From assembly GCA_016716365.1 (NCBI GenBank), contig JADJWM010000018.1, positions 310,001-374,000 of the forward strand: a DNA stretch of 64,000 nucleotides. Reading direction: 5' to 3'. The translations under genes and the position numbers were made by a program. The notes under the pieces are model-generated. The model was not told the DNA's origin, did no database searches, and worked only from the letters and a program-made list of their open reading frames with translations. Numbering within the stretch: the first letter of the stretch is position 1; every line of letters starts with the position of its first letter. Origin of the DNA: Chloracidobacterium sp. (lineage in GTDB: Bacteria > Acidobacteriota > Blastocatellia > Pyrinomonadales > Pyrinomonadaceae). This document shows positions 8,597 through 17,121 of this stretch, one piece after another.

Positions 8597-8995
8597 TCAT
8601 TTCCCGATCCTGACCTTTTCCCTGAACTGATTGATCGCCACATAAACGACCTCGGCCTCGGTAACCTTGACCTTCTGACCCTGGCTGCCGAATCGTTCGG
8701 CCTCCACCACGACGTGGATCGTTATCGAGGTGTTGCCGACCTTCAACGTCTCCGCATAAAAACTGACCAGATCGCCCATAAAGACCGGTTCATGGAAGAT
8801 GACCTCTTTCATGGCAACCGTGACGAAGCGGTCGTGACGCGTGTGCCGGACGGCCTCGACGCCGCCGGCAACGTCGATGTAGCTGAGGATAATGCCGCCA
8901 AAAACGGTCCCGTGAGCATTCGTGTCCCGCGGCATCATGGTCAGACGGATGGCGGCATTCGGCTCGTTGGCCGTATTGTGAATTTGCTCATTCAT
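8597..8995 (-). CDS. Acyl-CoA thioesterase (hotdog fold, YciA-like)
   Basis: 132 residues, a single hotdog domain. The N-terminal PRDTNAHGTVFGGIILSYIDVAG segment carries the catalytic Asn/His/Gly-Gly pattern of the YciA/cytosolic acyl-CoA hydrolase family. It presumably hydrolyses acyl-CoA thioesters in the cytoplasm; chain length is unknown. It lies 37 bases after the alpha/beta hydrolase on the same strand, so the two may be cotranscribed. Confidence 0.88.
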   Translation of the reverse strand: MNEQIHNTANEPNAAIRLTMMPRDTNAHGTVFGGIILSYIDVAGGVEAVRHTRHDRFVTVAMKEVIFHEPVFMGDLVSFYAETLKVGNTSITIHVVVEAERFGSQGQKVKVTEAEVVYVAINQFREKVRIGK

Positions 8996-9032
8996 AGTTT
9001 CTTGCGAGCCCCGTATCGCTTAAAGCTAACAG

Positions 9033-9680
9033 CTAGTTGGTGCTCATCTTCCTTCCTACCCAATCACTTATGGCTTTCCGGAGTTCATTCAAATGCTCAT
9101 CGAAAAAATGCCCGCAATCGTTGAATACTACCAATTCTGCATCCGTTGTCTTCGAGACCTCACCCGCCAGAGACCTTAAATTTTCGATCGAGCCAAATTC
9201 ATCTTTGTCGCCATGGACAAAGAGGATGGGCTTCCTGAGGCCGATCAGAAATCCGTAATCCCCGTACTTATCGACAGGTGTCCCTATGCTGATGAGCCGT
9301 TTGACTCGCTCATCGTCCTTCCCGACAGCCATGCCTGTCCGCGAACCGAACGAAAACCCGGCGAGTGTGACGTCGTCGCCCGGGAATTGAGCGGCGAGAT
9401 AATCGAGGGCGTCGCGAACATCCTCGATCCCACCCTCGATCTCTTGATGCGTGCCCGTTGATGCACCGACGCCGCGGAAATTGAACCTGATCGTCGCAAG
9501 TCCCGCATCGACAAGGCCGGCCGCCGCCCTGAAAACCACTTTGTTGTGCATCGTCCCGCCGCCAAGCGGATGCGGGTGGCAGACGAGGGCCGCTCCTCTC
9601 CGCTCGCCGGACGGTTCTTTCAAGATAGCCTCAAGCCGGCCGTGCGAGGCCGGGATGAATAGGTTCCCTTTAGGGTACAT
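9033..9680 (-). CDS. Alpha/beta hydrolase family protein
   Basis: 215 residues. The HPHPLGGGTMHNKVV segment (oxyanion region) and the RFNFRGVGAS motif are typical of the small serine hydrolase family often annotated as dienelactone hydrolase-like. The nucleophile elbow is GFSFGSR, the acid is in HGDKDEF and the catalytic His in CGHFFDE. There is no signal peptide. The substrate is unknown. It is the first gene of a leftward run with the thioesterase and ferredoxin. Confidence 0.85.
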   Translation of the reverse strand: MYPKGNLFIPASHGRLEAILKEPSGERRGAALVCHPHPLGGGTMHNKVVFRAAAGLVDAGLATIRFNFRGVGASTGTHQEIEGGIEDVRDALDYLAAQFPGDDVTLAGFSFGSRTGMAVGKDDERVKRLISIGTPVDKYGDYGFLIGLRKPILFVHGDKDEFGSIENLRSLAGEVSKTTDAELVVFNDCGHFFDEHLNELRKAISDWVGRKMSTN

Positions 9681-9760
9681 CGTAAAATCCAGATTCTAGG
9701 GCGTTACATGAGGATTCGCAAACGACCCCGAAAAACGGCGCTGACGCCGCCCGGTCAACC

Positions 9761-9784
9761 GGGCCGCACCGCGGTGCGCGGCCC
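9761..9784. repeat. Strong GC-rich inverted repeat between divergent genes
   Basis: GGGCCGC (9761-9767) pairs with GCGGCCC (9778-9784) around an inner palindromic ACCGCGGT. Two weaker hairpins precede it (CGGCG...CGCCG and CCGGTCAACCGG), so about 50 bases of the 171-base gap can fold. No T tract follows on either strand, so it is not a typical intrinsic terminator. Confidence 0.45.
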
Positions 9785-9851
9785 GAAAGCTGCCCGCTGT
9801 GGATAACCCGGCGGCGTTCGTGCTACCTTTTCATTTTGTATTTGAGCTTGT

Positions 9852-11681
9852 ATGGATGAGTTCACCCAGGAAAATATCTCGGCGGCCGAAGAAGTAAAGG
9901 CACCTGAAAAAGCGAGTTGGGCCCGGTTCCTTGAAGGCGAAGAAGCGACAAGGTACGTCTACCTGGCCTTCGCGTTTATCGCGGTGGCGATGGTGATGAG
10001 CTTTCTCCAGTTCCGGACGGACGCGATCTGCTGCGGCGATTGGGACGGCTATTACCACATTCGCTGGAGCCAGTTGCTTTGGGAGAATCTCTCGCAGTTG
10101 AAGTGGCTGCCGACATTCGAATGGCTCCCGCTCACGGTCCTGAATCCGGCCCATTACAACGACCACCACTTTCTGTTCCACCTGCTTCAGATCCCGTTTC
10201 TTTGGTTTTTCGAGCCGGTGACGGCAGCTAAGGTAGCGGCTGTGGTTTTCGCAACCTTCGCGATAGTCTCGGTCTACTGGCTTATTCACCATTACCGGAT
10301 CGAGTATCCGCTGATCTGGCTCGCGGCGATATTCACCTGCGCGAACATGTTCTACTACCGGATGAACATGGCAAAGGCGCCGCCGCTGACGATCATCATT
10401 ACGATCGCAGGCATCTGGCTTCTTTTCGAGCGGAAGTACAAATGGCTCTTGCCGCTGATGTTCGCCTTTGTGTGGACCTACAGCCTGTTCCCTCTATTGT
10501 TTATCGCCTCGGTGATCTGGGCGGTGATCATCGGCTGGAACGAGAGAAAACTTGAATGGGAACCCGTCGCCTACACCTTTGGCGGGATGCTGCTGGGAAA
10601 CATCGTAAATCCGTATTTCCCAAACAATATCCGACTCTTTATCGAACACGCGGCTACGAAGATCAAAGTCGGAAGCGATTTTGCGGTGGCTGTGGGCGGC
10701 GAGTGGTATCCGTACACGGGTATGGAACTGCTGACTCACTTTCCGGTGGCGATGGCCGCGATGCTGATCGGCTATATCCTCTTCGTGCCCCGGAACGGTA
10801 AATTGCCGGAGAAGGCGACGTTCTTTCTCGTTTTCGTCACCATTCTGCTCGCGGCCCAGTTCCGCTCAAAGAGATTCGCCGAGTACTTTCCGCCCTTCGC
10901 AGTTTTGTTCGCCGCCTTCAGCTGGCAGGCGTTCCGGTCCGCGGGGCAGGTCTCGCTCCCCGATGATTTCCGGCGTGGGATAGAGCCTTACCTTGATGCC
11001 GAAAAACGAACGGCTCGGCAGGAGTGGGCGATCGCTGCAAAAAAGGCGATCCCATGGGTACTCGGGATCATCCTCGTCCTCTATTTTTACGTGAATACGG
11101 TGGGCCTTGGATGGCTTGGCGTCGATCAGCCGGGCTTGATGAACACGATCGCCGAGAATGACACCAATGACAAGTATCGACGGTCGATGCTGTGGGCGAC
11201 CGGGCTCGATGCCGACGGCCGCGAGAATATACCGGCCGGAAAGCGCATTTTCAACAGCAGCTGGGACGATTTTCCCAAGCTTTTCTTCTTTAACACGAAG
11301 CACAGCTATGTTTACGGCCTCGACCCGAATTATCTTTATTCGCAGGACCCGGACCTTTACAAGCTTTTGATCGATATCACCGAGGGCAAAACGGAGGATC
11401 CGGCGCCGCTGATCCGGGAGCGATTCGGTGCCGACTACATATTTGCGGACGGACGCGAAAATGAAAAGATGATCGCCAACGCCCTTGAGAGCGGGTGGGT
11501 GGAGATGGTCTATGAGGACGACGAGGCCCGGATACTGAAGATCCGCGATCAGAAGGGAAAGCCGCCCTCTGATGCGGAGGAGGATCAGCCGGAGACGGAA
11601 GAAGAAAAGAAACTGCTCGACGAGATCGAGGCGAACGAACCGGTAAACGCCAATGTCCCTCCGGATGAGGAGGGCCAATAG
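9852..11681 (+). CDS. Polytopic membrane protein, GT-C/STT3-like glycosyltransferase candidate
   Basis: 609 residues with about ten to eleven hydrophobic helices between residues 35 and 430 and a soluble C-terminal domain. The first extracytoplasmic loop holds GDWDGYYHIRW, which resembles the acidic D-x-YYHxR motif of STT3/AglB oligosaccharyltransferases, and a later NDHHFLFH resembles the GT-C second-loop acidic/His motif. The C-terminal part (PKLFFFNTKHSYVYGLDPNY...) matches the globular tail seen in GT-C proteins of this kind. Activity on a lipid-linked sugar is therefore plausible but unproven. The last about 45 residues are Glu/Pro/Asp-rich and probably disordered. Confidence 0.65.
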   Translation: MDEFTQENISAAEEVKAPEKASWARFLEGEEATRYVYLAFAFIAVAMVMSFLQFRTDAICCGDWDGYYHIRWSQLLWENLSQLKWLPTFEWLPLTVLNPAHYNDHHFLFHLLQIPFLWFFEPVTAAKVAAVVFATFAIVSVYWLIHHYRIEYPLIWLAAIFTCANMFYYRMNMAKAPPLTIIITIAGIWLLFERKYKWLLPLMFAFVWTYSLFPLLFIASVIWAVIIGWNERKLEWEPVAYTFGGMLLGNIVNPYFPNNIRLFIEHAATKIKVGSDFAVAVGGEWYPYTGMELLTHFPVAMAAMLIGYILFVPRNGKLPEKATFFLVFVTILLAAQFRSKRFAEYFPPFAVLFAAFSWQAFRSAGQVSLPDDFRRGIEPYLDAEKRTARQEWAIAAKKAIPWVLGIILVLYFYVNTVGLGWLGVDQPGLMNTIAENDTNDKYRRSMLWATGLDADGRENIPAGKRIFNSSWDDFPKLFFFNTKHSYVYGLDPNYLYSQDPDLYKLLIDITEGKTEDPAPLIRERFGADYIFADGRENEKMIANALESGWVEMVYEDDEARILKIRDQKGKPPSDAEEDQPETEEEKKLLDEIEANEPVNANVPPDEEGQ

Positions 11682-11743
11682 CCGCATCGGTGCATCAAAT
11701 GTATCGCGGGCGTTTCGGCGGGCCCGCTGAGATCGGACATGTG

Positions 11744-12181
11744 ATGAAGAGACTGGCCATTTTTCTTTGGCTGGCTGCGGTGACCGGATGCAGCCCGAAT
11801 CCGCGAATAATGAATTCCGCGGCCGAGACACCCGTGCCCGTGACATCGGCCCCGGTCGAGAAAAGCTTTGACAACGACCTTGAATCGATGCGGAACGCTG
11901 ACTTCAAGTTCATTCTCGTCTTTCGAAAACGGGACGGCGAGGTGCTGGATCCCGAAGACAAAGCGTTCATCAATGCAAATACGCCGGCGGACGTCAATCG
12001 CCGGAAGCTTTCGGACAATGGAAAGGCGGTGATTATCGGCACAAACTTTCCGTTCCTCCCCGGGATGATCGAAAAGCTGACGAGTCGCTTTGTTATGGAG
12101 GACCACTCAAAAGTAGACAGCGGCCCTCTGGAAGTGGACCCGAATGCGAAGGCGTCGCCTTCATCGAGCGAGAACAGGTGA
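11744..12181 (+). CDS. Small lipoprotein of unknown function
   Basis: 145 residues from the ATG at 11744, which gives a compact lipoprotein signal (MKRLAIFLWLAAVTGC) with lipobox AVTGC. Earlier in-frame starts (11690) add an 18-residue leader that spoils the signal peptide. The mature part contains FKFILVFRKRDGEVLDPEDKAF and looks globular; I do not recognise it. The stop overlaps the GTG of the downstream permease by four bases, indicating cotranslation. Confidence 0.75.
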   Translation: MKRLAIFLWLAAVTGCSPNPRIMNSAAETPVPVTSAPVEKSFDNDLESMRNADFKFILVFRKRDGEVLDPEDKAFINANTPADVNRRKLSDNGKAVIIGTNFPFLPGMIEKLTSRFVMEDHSKVDSGPLEVDPNAKASPSSSENR

Positions 12182-13407
12182 GCAGCGAAGACATTCACAA
12201 AACGAGCGCGAATGCCCCGGGGCCCGATGGCGGCCGCACGCGAACAACGGAAGGCCCGCTACTGGTGTCGCTTGACAGGTCCTCAATGTCTTTCGGGACC
12301 GTTTTTCGCGTGGTTGCCATCACGCTGATGCTGCTTTTCATCGGCGGATTCCTCGCCCAAGTGGTTGCCTCGCTCAGCTTTCTCTTTTTCCTGCTTGTCG
12401 TATCGGTTTTGTTTGCTTATCTTATCGACCCGCTGGTAAAGCTGATCAGGCGGCCGTTCAAGAAGCGAAACATCGAACAATTCATGCCGCGGCCCGTCGC
12501 GATCCTCATCGCGTACGCCATCGTTTTCACGGTCCTGGGCGTCGGTATCGCGAATATCGCCCCGCTCGTTGTCGAACAGGGAAAGGAATTCGGCGCCAGC
12601 CTTCCCGGGTATGCCAACGAGATCAAACAATCGCTCAACGACCTGAACCGTAGATTCGACCGGCTTCGTATCCCGGAAGAGCTTCAGACGAGGATCAACA
12701 CCCAGGCGGCGGCGCTGGGCGAGCAGATCACGGCCGGCTTCGGAAGCTCTCTGATCTCTTTCGTCACTTATATCCCCTGGTTCGTCATTGTGCCGATACT
12801 TGGCTTCTTCTTCCTGAAGGACGTTAATCTTGTCCGCCTGGCCGTATTGCGGGTCTTCCCGGCGGGCCCGTGGCGAATGCGTGCCGAGGCGGTGATGCAG
12901 GACCTGAACCTGACGCTGGCGGCCTATACCCGTGCACAGCTTATTTCCTGTGCCCTGATCGGGACTATTTGTACGATCGGTTTTTATATCATCGGCCTGA
13001 AATATGCCCTTCTGCTCGGGATCTTGGCAGGGATCTTCGAATTCGTCCCGGTCCTCGGGCCGGCGAGCATAGCTCTTATCGTGATCTCAACCGCCGCATT
13101 TTCCGATGACCCGTGGAAGGCCCTCTATGTATTTTTATTTCTTGCGGCACTTCGCGTCGTTCACGACTATCTGACGTATCCCCGGATCGTTCAGGGCGGC
13201 ATTCACCTTCATCCGGTTCTGATCATTCTCTCGGTCCTTGCCGGCGAGCAGGTTGCGGGAATTGCGGGAGTGTTCATGGCTATCCCGCTGGTCGCGATCG
13301 GTGTGGTCCTTTATCGCCATATTGTTGAGCACAAGGGCGGGAAAGGCCTGGTCGCGGATATGCTCGAACGCGAACCGGCTAAGGCCGAGGAGACACCCAC
13401 GGAATGA
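12178..13407 (+). CDS. AI-2E family transporter (PF01594-type permease)
   Basis: 409 residues with a disordered N-terminus, paired N-terminal transmembrane helices (about 40-100), a soluble amphipathic segment rich in Asn/Asp/Leu, and five to six C-terminal helices with the family patterns VPILGFFFLKD, FEFVPVLGP and PRIVQGGIHLHPV. Members have been linked to autoinducer export and Na+/H+ exchange, so the substrate is open. The start is GTG at 12178, overlapping the lipoprotein stop (GTGA). The end overlaps the next microprotein by ATGA. Confidence 0.9.
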   Translation: MSSEDIHKTSANAPGPDGGRTRTTEGPLLVSLDRSSMSFGTVFRVVAITLMLLFIGGFLAQVVASLSFLFFLLVVSVLFAYLIDPLVKLIRRPFKKRNIEQFMPRPVAILIAYAIVFTVLGVGIANIAPLVVEQGKEFGASLPGYANEIKQSLNDLNRRFDRLRIPEELQTRINTQAAALGEQITAGFGSSLISFVTYIPWFVIVPILGFFFLKDVNLVRLAVLRVFPAGPWRMRAEAVMQDLNLTLAAYTRAQLISCALIGTICTIGFYIIGLKYALLLGILAGIFEFVPVLGPASIALIVISTAAFSDDPWKALYVFLFLAALRVVHDYLTYPRIVQGGIHLHPVLIILSVLAGEQVAGIAGVFMAIPLVAIGVVLYRHIVEHKGGKGLVADMLEREPAKAEETPTE

Positions 13408-13532
13408 CCCCGACCACCTGGCTTATCGTTCTCTTTTTCGTATTCCTCGGGCTCAGCCTGCTGGTGTACTTTCTAGTTGTTCGGGCGTTCTACTGGGGTG
13501 ACAAGAAAGGCCCGCCGACTAAGAAGCAGTGA
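13404..13532 (+). CDS. 42-residue single-span membrane microprotein coupled to the AI-2E permease
   Basis: The ATG at 13404 overlaps the permease stop as ATGA. The peptide has a short polar start, one long hydrophobic helix (about residues 6-27), then an aromatic/charged tail ending GDKKGPPTKKQ, consistent with a single-pass protein with a cytoplasmic basic C-terminus. Its stop overlaps the convergent lpxK gene by 14 bases. Length and topology suggest a small subunit or stabiliser of the permease, which is inference from the coupling only. Confidence 0.6.
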   Translation: MTPTTWLIVLFFVFLGLSLLVYFLVVRAFYWGDKKGPPTKKQ

Positions 13533-14598
13533 CAAGCGAGCGGAACAGATCCGGCTCGCTAAGCTCGAACTTGATCTCTACGGAAAATGTCGGGATCGAA
13601 AGCCCAAGTTTCTCCAATTTCACAGAATCTTTTCCGGTCGCTAAAAACGCTGAAATTCCGGCCCGCCGTGCCTCCGCCTCCAGATCATCAATGTCTTTTT
13701 GGGAATAGTCATAATGATCGGGGAACGCCTTTTCAGCTTCGACCGCGAACAATCGGCCACTATGCTTTGCCGATTCGGCTTTCAGGAGGCCGAAGAATGC
13801 CCCCGGATTTCCAAGTCCGCAGAATGCCAGCACCTTAACAGGACCGCCCGGACCATCGTTCCCAAGGTGGGCCTTCAACTTTTCAAACGTGTACAAGGTT
13901 CCGGGATCGTGCCCGCCAACCCGAACGATCCCCGTGACTCTGGTCGTACTTCGAATGATCGGTGCCGCGGCGTTTCGTTTTCTCAGCCTGCTTTCAATTT
14001 CGCCGGTCGGGCGGGACATCTCTGAACGCGTGATCACGATCAGGTCTGCACGCTCAAGTCCGCGGAACGATTCGCGGAGCGATCCGGCCGGCAAAATACA
14101 ACCGTTTCCGCAGGGGTTGGTCGCGTCAATGCAGACGATATCCAGATCCCGTTTGACCCGGCGGTGCTGGAAACCATCATCGAGAACGAACGTGGTGATG
14201 CCGAATCGTTCTTTTGCCCAGGCGGCCGCCCCTACCCGGTCGCGGTCGGCGACCACGACGGCCTTCTTCAGAAGTTTTCGCGCCAATTCGACGGGCTCAT
14301 CACCGCCCGCCTCGGCATCTGCAAGCACGGCTTCACCGTTGGAGACAAGGACGCATCGGCCGGGATCGCGCCGCCCGTATCCGCGGGTCAGGACACAAAC
14401 CTTTTCACCGGCATTCGCAAGGATCTCTGCGGCCAATTCAGCCAACGGCGTTTTGCCGGTGCCGCCGGTCGTAAGGTTGCCGATGCTGATCGTCCGGGCA
14501 CCAAGATCGTAAGTGCGGAGGTAGCCGGAATCGTAAAGACGGTTCCGCACGTCCATGATGCGGCCATAAGCGATCCCGATCGGTGCCAGCAGATTCAC
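13519..14598 (-). CDS. lpxK: Tetraacyldisaccharide 4'-kinase (lipid A biosynthesis)
   Basis: Phosphorylates the lipid A disaccharide 4' position at the inner membrane. 359 residues with an N-terminal hydrophobic patch, the family Walker A at residues 40-51 (GNLTTGGTGKTP), the LTRGYGR motif and LDDGFQHRR. Its presence supports an LPS-bearing outer membrane. No other lpx gene is in the window. It converges on the AI-2E/microprotein unit with a 14-base overlap. Confidence 0.95.
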   Translation of the reverse strand: MNLLAPIGIAYGRIMDVRNRLYDSGYLRTYDLGARTISIGNLTTGGTGKTPLAELAAEILANAGEKVCVLTRGYGRRDPGRCVLVSNGEAVLADAEAGGDEPVELARKLLKKAVVVADRDRVGAAAWAKERFGITTFVLDDGFQHRRVKRDLDIVCIDATNPCGNGCILPAGSLRESFRGLERADLIVITRSEMSRPTGEIESRLRKRNAAAPIIRSTTRVTGIVRVGGHDPGTLYTFEKLKAHLGNDGPGGPVKVLAFCGLGNPGAFFGLLKAESAKHSGRLFAVEAEKAFPDHYDYSQKDIDDLEAEARRAGISAFLATGKDSVKLEKLGLSIPTFSVEIKFELSEPDLFRSLVTAS

Positions 14599-14631
14599 AT
14601 TTGGAGGTTAACTGAACTCAAGCGGAAATTA

Positions 14632-15210
14632 CTAGTTGTTCGCGTAGATCCGCAGAAAATTGGCGAGCATGAGTTTGCCGTGTTCGGTGAGGATCGATTC
14701 TGGGTGGAACTGAACGCCCTCGACGGGAAGTTCACGATGCCGGAGGCCCATTATCAGGCCTTCCGGAGACTCGGCGGTTACTTGCAGCGAATCGGGCAGC
14801 GATTCCCGCTCGACGATCAGCGAGTGATAGCGGCCAGCCTCGAAATCGCCTTCGATGCCGCGAAAAAGTCCTTCGCCATCGTGTTTTACACGGACAGGCT
14901 TGCCGTGGACCGGTTCGGGCCCGCGCACGACTCTTCCGCCGAAATGCTGGCCGATCGCCTGATGGCCAAGGCAGACGCCGAGGATGGGGACCCGGCCGGC
15001 AAATCGTTCGATCACTCCAAGAGTTATCCCGGCACCGTCGGGCGTGCCGGGCCCGGGTGAGATCAGGATGCGTTCCGGTTTTAGCTGATGTTCGATCTCG
15101 TCAACGGTGACCTCATCATTGCGGACGACCTTCATCTCGGCCCCGAGTTCGCCCAGATATTGGACGAGGTTATAGGTGAACGAGTCGTAGTTGTCGATAA
15201 CAAGAAGCAT
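14632..15210 (-). CDS. pabA: Glutamine amidotransferase subunit of anthranilate/aminodeoxychorismate synthase
   Basis: 192 residues from the ATG at 15210 (MLLVIDNYDSFTYNLVQ, the standard family start); TTG and GTG codons just upstream are less likely. Class I amidotransferase triad: Cys80 in GVCLGHQ, with the His and Glu in QFHPESI. It delivers ammonia to a TrpE or PabB partner, which is not encoded nearby, so trpG versus pabA cannot be separated here. It lies 33 bases before lpxK on the same strand. Confidence 0.92.
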   Translation of the reverse strand: MLLVIDNYDSFTYNLVQYLGELGAEMKVVRNDEVTVDEIEHQLKPERILISPGPGTPDGAGITLGVIERFAGRVPILGVCLGHQAIGQHFGGRVVRGPEPVHGKPVRVKHDGEGLFRGIEGDFEAGRYHSLIVERESLPDSLQVTAESPEGLIMGLRHRELPVEGVQFHPESILTEHGKLMLANFLRIYANN

Positions 15211-15301
15211 CACTAACAAACATTAACGGCGGCCCTGACGAATTTGATTTACTTAACCGGGTATCGAACATATGATATTCCAGTTGGCCATCGGAGACCG
15301 A

Positions 15302-16357
15302 ATGAAAATGACAAGATCTGTCGTAACTCTCACGCTCGTCCTTTTTTCATCGTCAGTATTGTTAGCCCAGGCGTTGCCGGCAAAGAAGCCCTCGGATGAC
15401 CCCGAGGCATTGAAGAAGGATGCGGTCGCGTTCCTTCGGGAGACGATGGCAGATGTCAATAACCTCCGGACGCTCGAGAATCGTATCAGCTTTTCGGCCG
15501 AACTTGCTGGCCTGATGTGGTTCCACGACGAAAAAGAGGCCCGGTCGCTTTATCTGAACGCCTTCGGGGATTTCAAGCAGCTTCTGATGGGCTATGACCA
15601 GCAGATGAATACGTTCGTCTGGGATGACGAGCTCGATACGGGTTATTACGGCCGCGGCGGCCTTTTTGGTGAGGTGACTGAAAAGGCGAAGCTGATGCGG
15701 CGGTTCCAGGCAGCGCTGCAAGTGCGGCAGCAAATGGCGATGAGTTTGGCTGAGCACGACCCCGAGCTCGCATTTCAGTTCTTTTCCGACACGTTCGCAT
15801 CGATCTCGAATCCGCGGCTCCGCCAGACGGTCGAATCGAGCGACAAGTACTTCACTAATCGCCTGTTGACCGAGGTCGCACGGACCAACCCGGGAAAGGC
15901 GGCCGAACTCGCGATCAAGTCGATCAAGGACGGCATCAACTACCAGCACATCGAGCTTCTCCGCAAGCTTTACGCAAAGGACGTCGATAAAGGTGCCGCT
16001 TTCGCTTCCGCGATCGTGTCATCGCTGAAGGTGAGTAAGATCGAGGACGAAGACTTCTGGGTTGTCGGCTCGTTCATGACGATGGCAGATGAAGCGTTCT
16101 CCGGTTCGAAAAGGAAGGCGGGAAAAAACCAATGCTTACCGAAAGCGAGCTCCGCGAACTGGCCGACCTGTACGCCCAGGCGATGCTGGACGCGGATCCT
16201 GAGTCGTCATACGGGCTTCAATTTCTGGGAATCATCGAAAAACACAGTCCGTCCCGAGCCGTGCAGATCAGAAACCGGCTTCGAACCGGCCGGCCGGGGC
16301 GATTCGGGGCAGCCAATTCCGCTAACGCAGCTGCGAATGCAATGTCACTGGCGGTGA
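15302..16357 (+). CDS. Secreted protein of unknown function, 5' part of a frameshifted or recoded gene
   Basis: The start at 15302 follows CGGAGACC (Shine-Dalgarno) and gives a signal peptide (MKMTRSVVTLTLVLFSSSVLLAQ). Up to about residue 270 the frame reads as a helical, TPR-like protein (LRETMADVNNLRTLENRISF, EKAKLMRRFQAAL). Beyond about 16130 the peptide turns into low-quality Arg/Pro/Cys sequence, while the -1 frame continues with natural helical protein to 17082. The real product is therefore very likely the fusion of this frame with the next entry, either through a one-base deletion or by ribosomal slippage. Function not recognised. Confidence 0.65.
   Translation: MKMTRSVVTLTLVLFSSSVLLAQALPAKKPSDDPEALKKDAVAFLRETMADVNNLRTLENRISFSAELAGLMWFHDEKEARSLYLNAFGDFKQLLMGYDQQMNTFVWDDELDTGYYGRGGLFGEVTEKAKLMRRFQAALQVRQQMAMSLAEHDPELAFQFFSDTFASISNPRLRQTVESSDKYFTNRLLTEVARTNPGKAAELAIKSIKDGINYQHIELLRKLYAKDVDKGAAFASAIVSSLKVSKIEDEDFWVVGSFMTMADEAFSGSKRKAGKNQCLPKASSANWPTCTPRRCWTRILSRHTGFNFWESSKNTVRPEPCRSETGFEPAGRGDSGQPIPLTQLRMQCHWR
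16123..16129 (+). other. Canonical -1 slippery heptamer A AAA AAC at the frame switch
   Basis: In the phase of the upstream frame the codons are GGA AAA AAC, so the heptamer A-AAA-AAC is exactly in register for a -1 slip. After slipping, the next codons are CCA ATG, which is the frame of the downstream ORF. A purine-rich AAGGAAGG (16111-16118) lies five bases upstream of the heptamer, similar in placement to the stimulatory Shine-Dalgarno of dnaX. Only a weak downstream stem is visible. A homopolymer or nearby base-call error would give the same picture. Confidence 0.4.
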
Positions 16358-17082
16358 ATACGATGGCGAATGCGGTCGCGAATTCGAATAGTTATTCCGA
16401 ACGCGAACGCCGCGAACGTGAGGCCCGCGAACTCTCGGAAAAGGAACTTCAGGCAAACATCGAAAAACTTGCAAACAAGGAGCTTCGCAAAGAAGAACGG
16501 GCACGGATCGTTGGACAGGCCAAGCGGATCGTCATGCAGACGGCCGGAATGGACAAAAAGGTCATGAGCCTTAGTGCCCTGGCCGCTACGGTCGCAAAGG
16601 CAGGTGACAAGGAACTTGCCGCCGAGATCATGAGAGAGGCCCGCGGGCTGGTCAATCCGCTTCCAAAGAACTATCAGGATTTCCTTCTCACGTGGCTTTT
16701 GGCGGCCGGATACGCCGAGGCCGATCCCGAAAGGGCATTTCCCCTGCTCGAAGAGACGATAATGCGGGCGAATGAAACTCTCGCTGCATTTATAAAGGTC
16801 GGAGAGTTCATCGATGTTGCCGGAGAGATGATCGACGAAGGCGAGGTGCAGGTCGGCTCGTTCGGCGGTGGGATGATCCGCGGCCTGACCAACGAACTCG
16901 GTATGGCCGATGCCACCCTCAGAACGCTGGCAAAGGCGGATTTCAAGAAAACTCGTGACCTGACAAGCCGTTTCGACCGCACGGAAGTGCGGATCCTCGC
17001 CAAGATGATGATCCTGCGTGCCGTGCTCGGGGAAAAGAAAGCTGCGCCGGCCGAAACGCCCGACGAAACTGAATTGAAGTAG
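16132..17082 (+). CDS. 3' part of the frameshifted or recoded secreted helical protein
   Basis: This frame is open from 16093 (after a TGA at 16090-16092). It is alpha-helical throughout: Ser/Glu/Leu-rich start, an Asn/Ala-rich stretch (ANAAANAMSLAVNTMANAVANS) followed by a very charged coiled-coil-like segment (ERERREREARELSEKELQ), then repeats resembling TPR-type helices. It could be independently translated from the ATG at 16132, but no well-spaced ribosome binding site exists and it would lack export signals. I read it as the C-terminal half of the gene starting at 15302. Family not recognised. Confidence 0.65.
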   Translation: MLTESELRELADLYAQAMLDADPESSYGLQFLGIIEKHSPSRAVQIRNRLRTGRPGRFGAANSANAAANAMSLAVNTMANAVANSNSYSERERREREARELSEKELQANIEKLANKELRKEERARIVGQAKRIVMQTAGMDKKVMSLSALAATVAKAGDKELAAEIMREARGLVNPLPKNYQDFLLTWLLAAGYAEADPERAFPLLEETIMRANETLAAFIKVGEFIDVAGEMIDEGEVQVGSFGGGMIRGLTNELGMADATLRTLAKADFKKTRDLTSRFDRTEVRILAKMMILRAVLGEKKAAPAETPDETELK

Positions 17083-17121
17083 TGCCTGCCCTACAGGCGG
17101 CCCGAATGGCCTTTCTGATGA

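Noticed and set aside
9737..9784. GC-rich hairpins as an intrinsic terminator
   Set aside because: No T tract on either strand and both flanking genes point away from the site.
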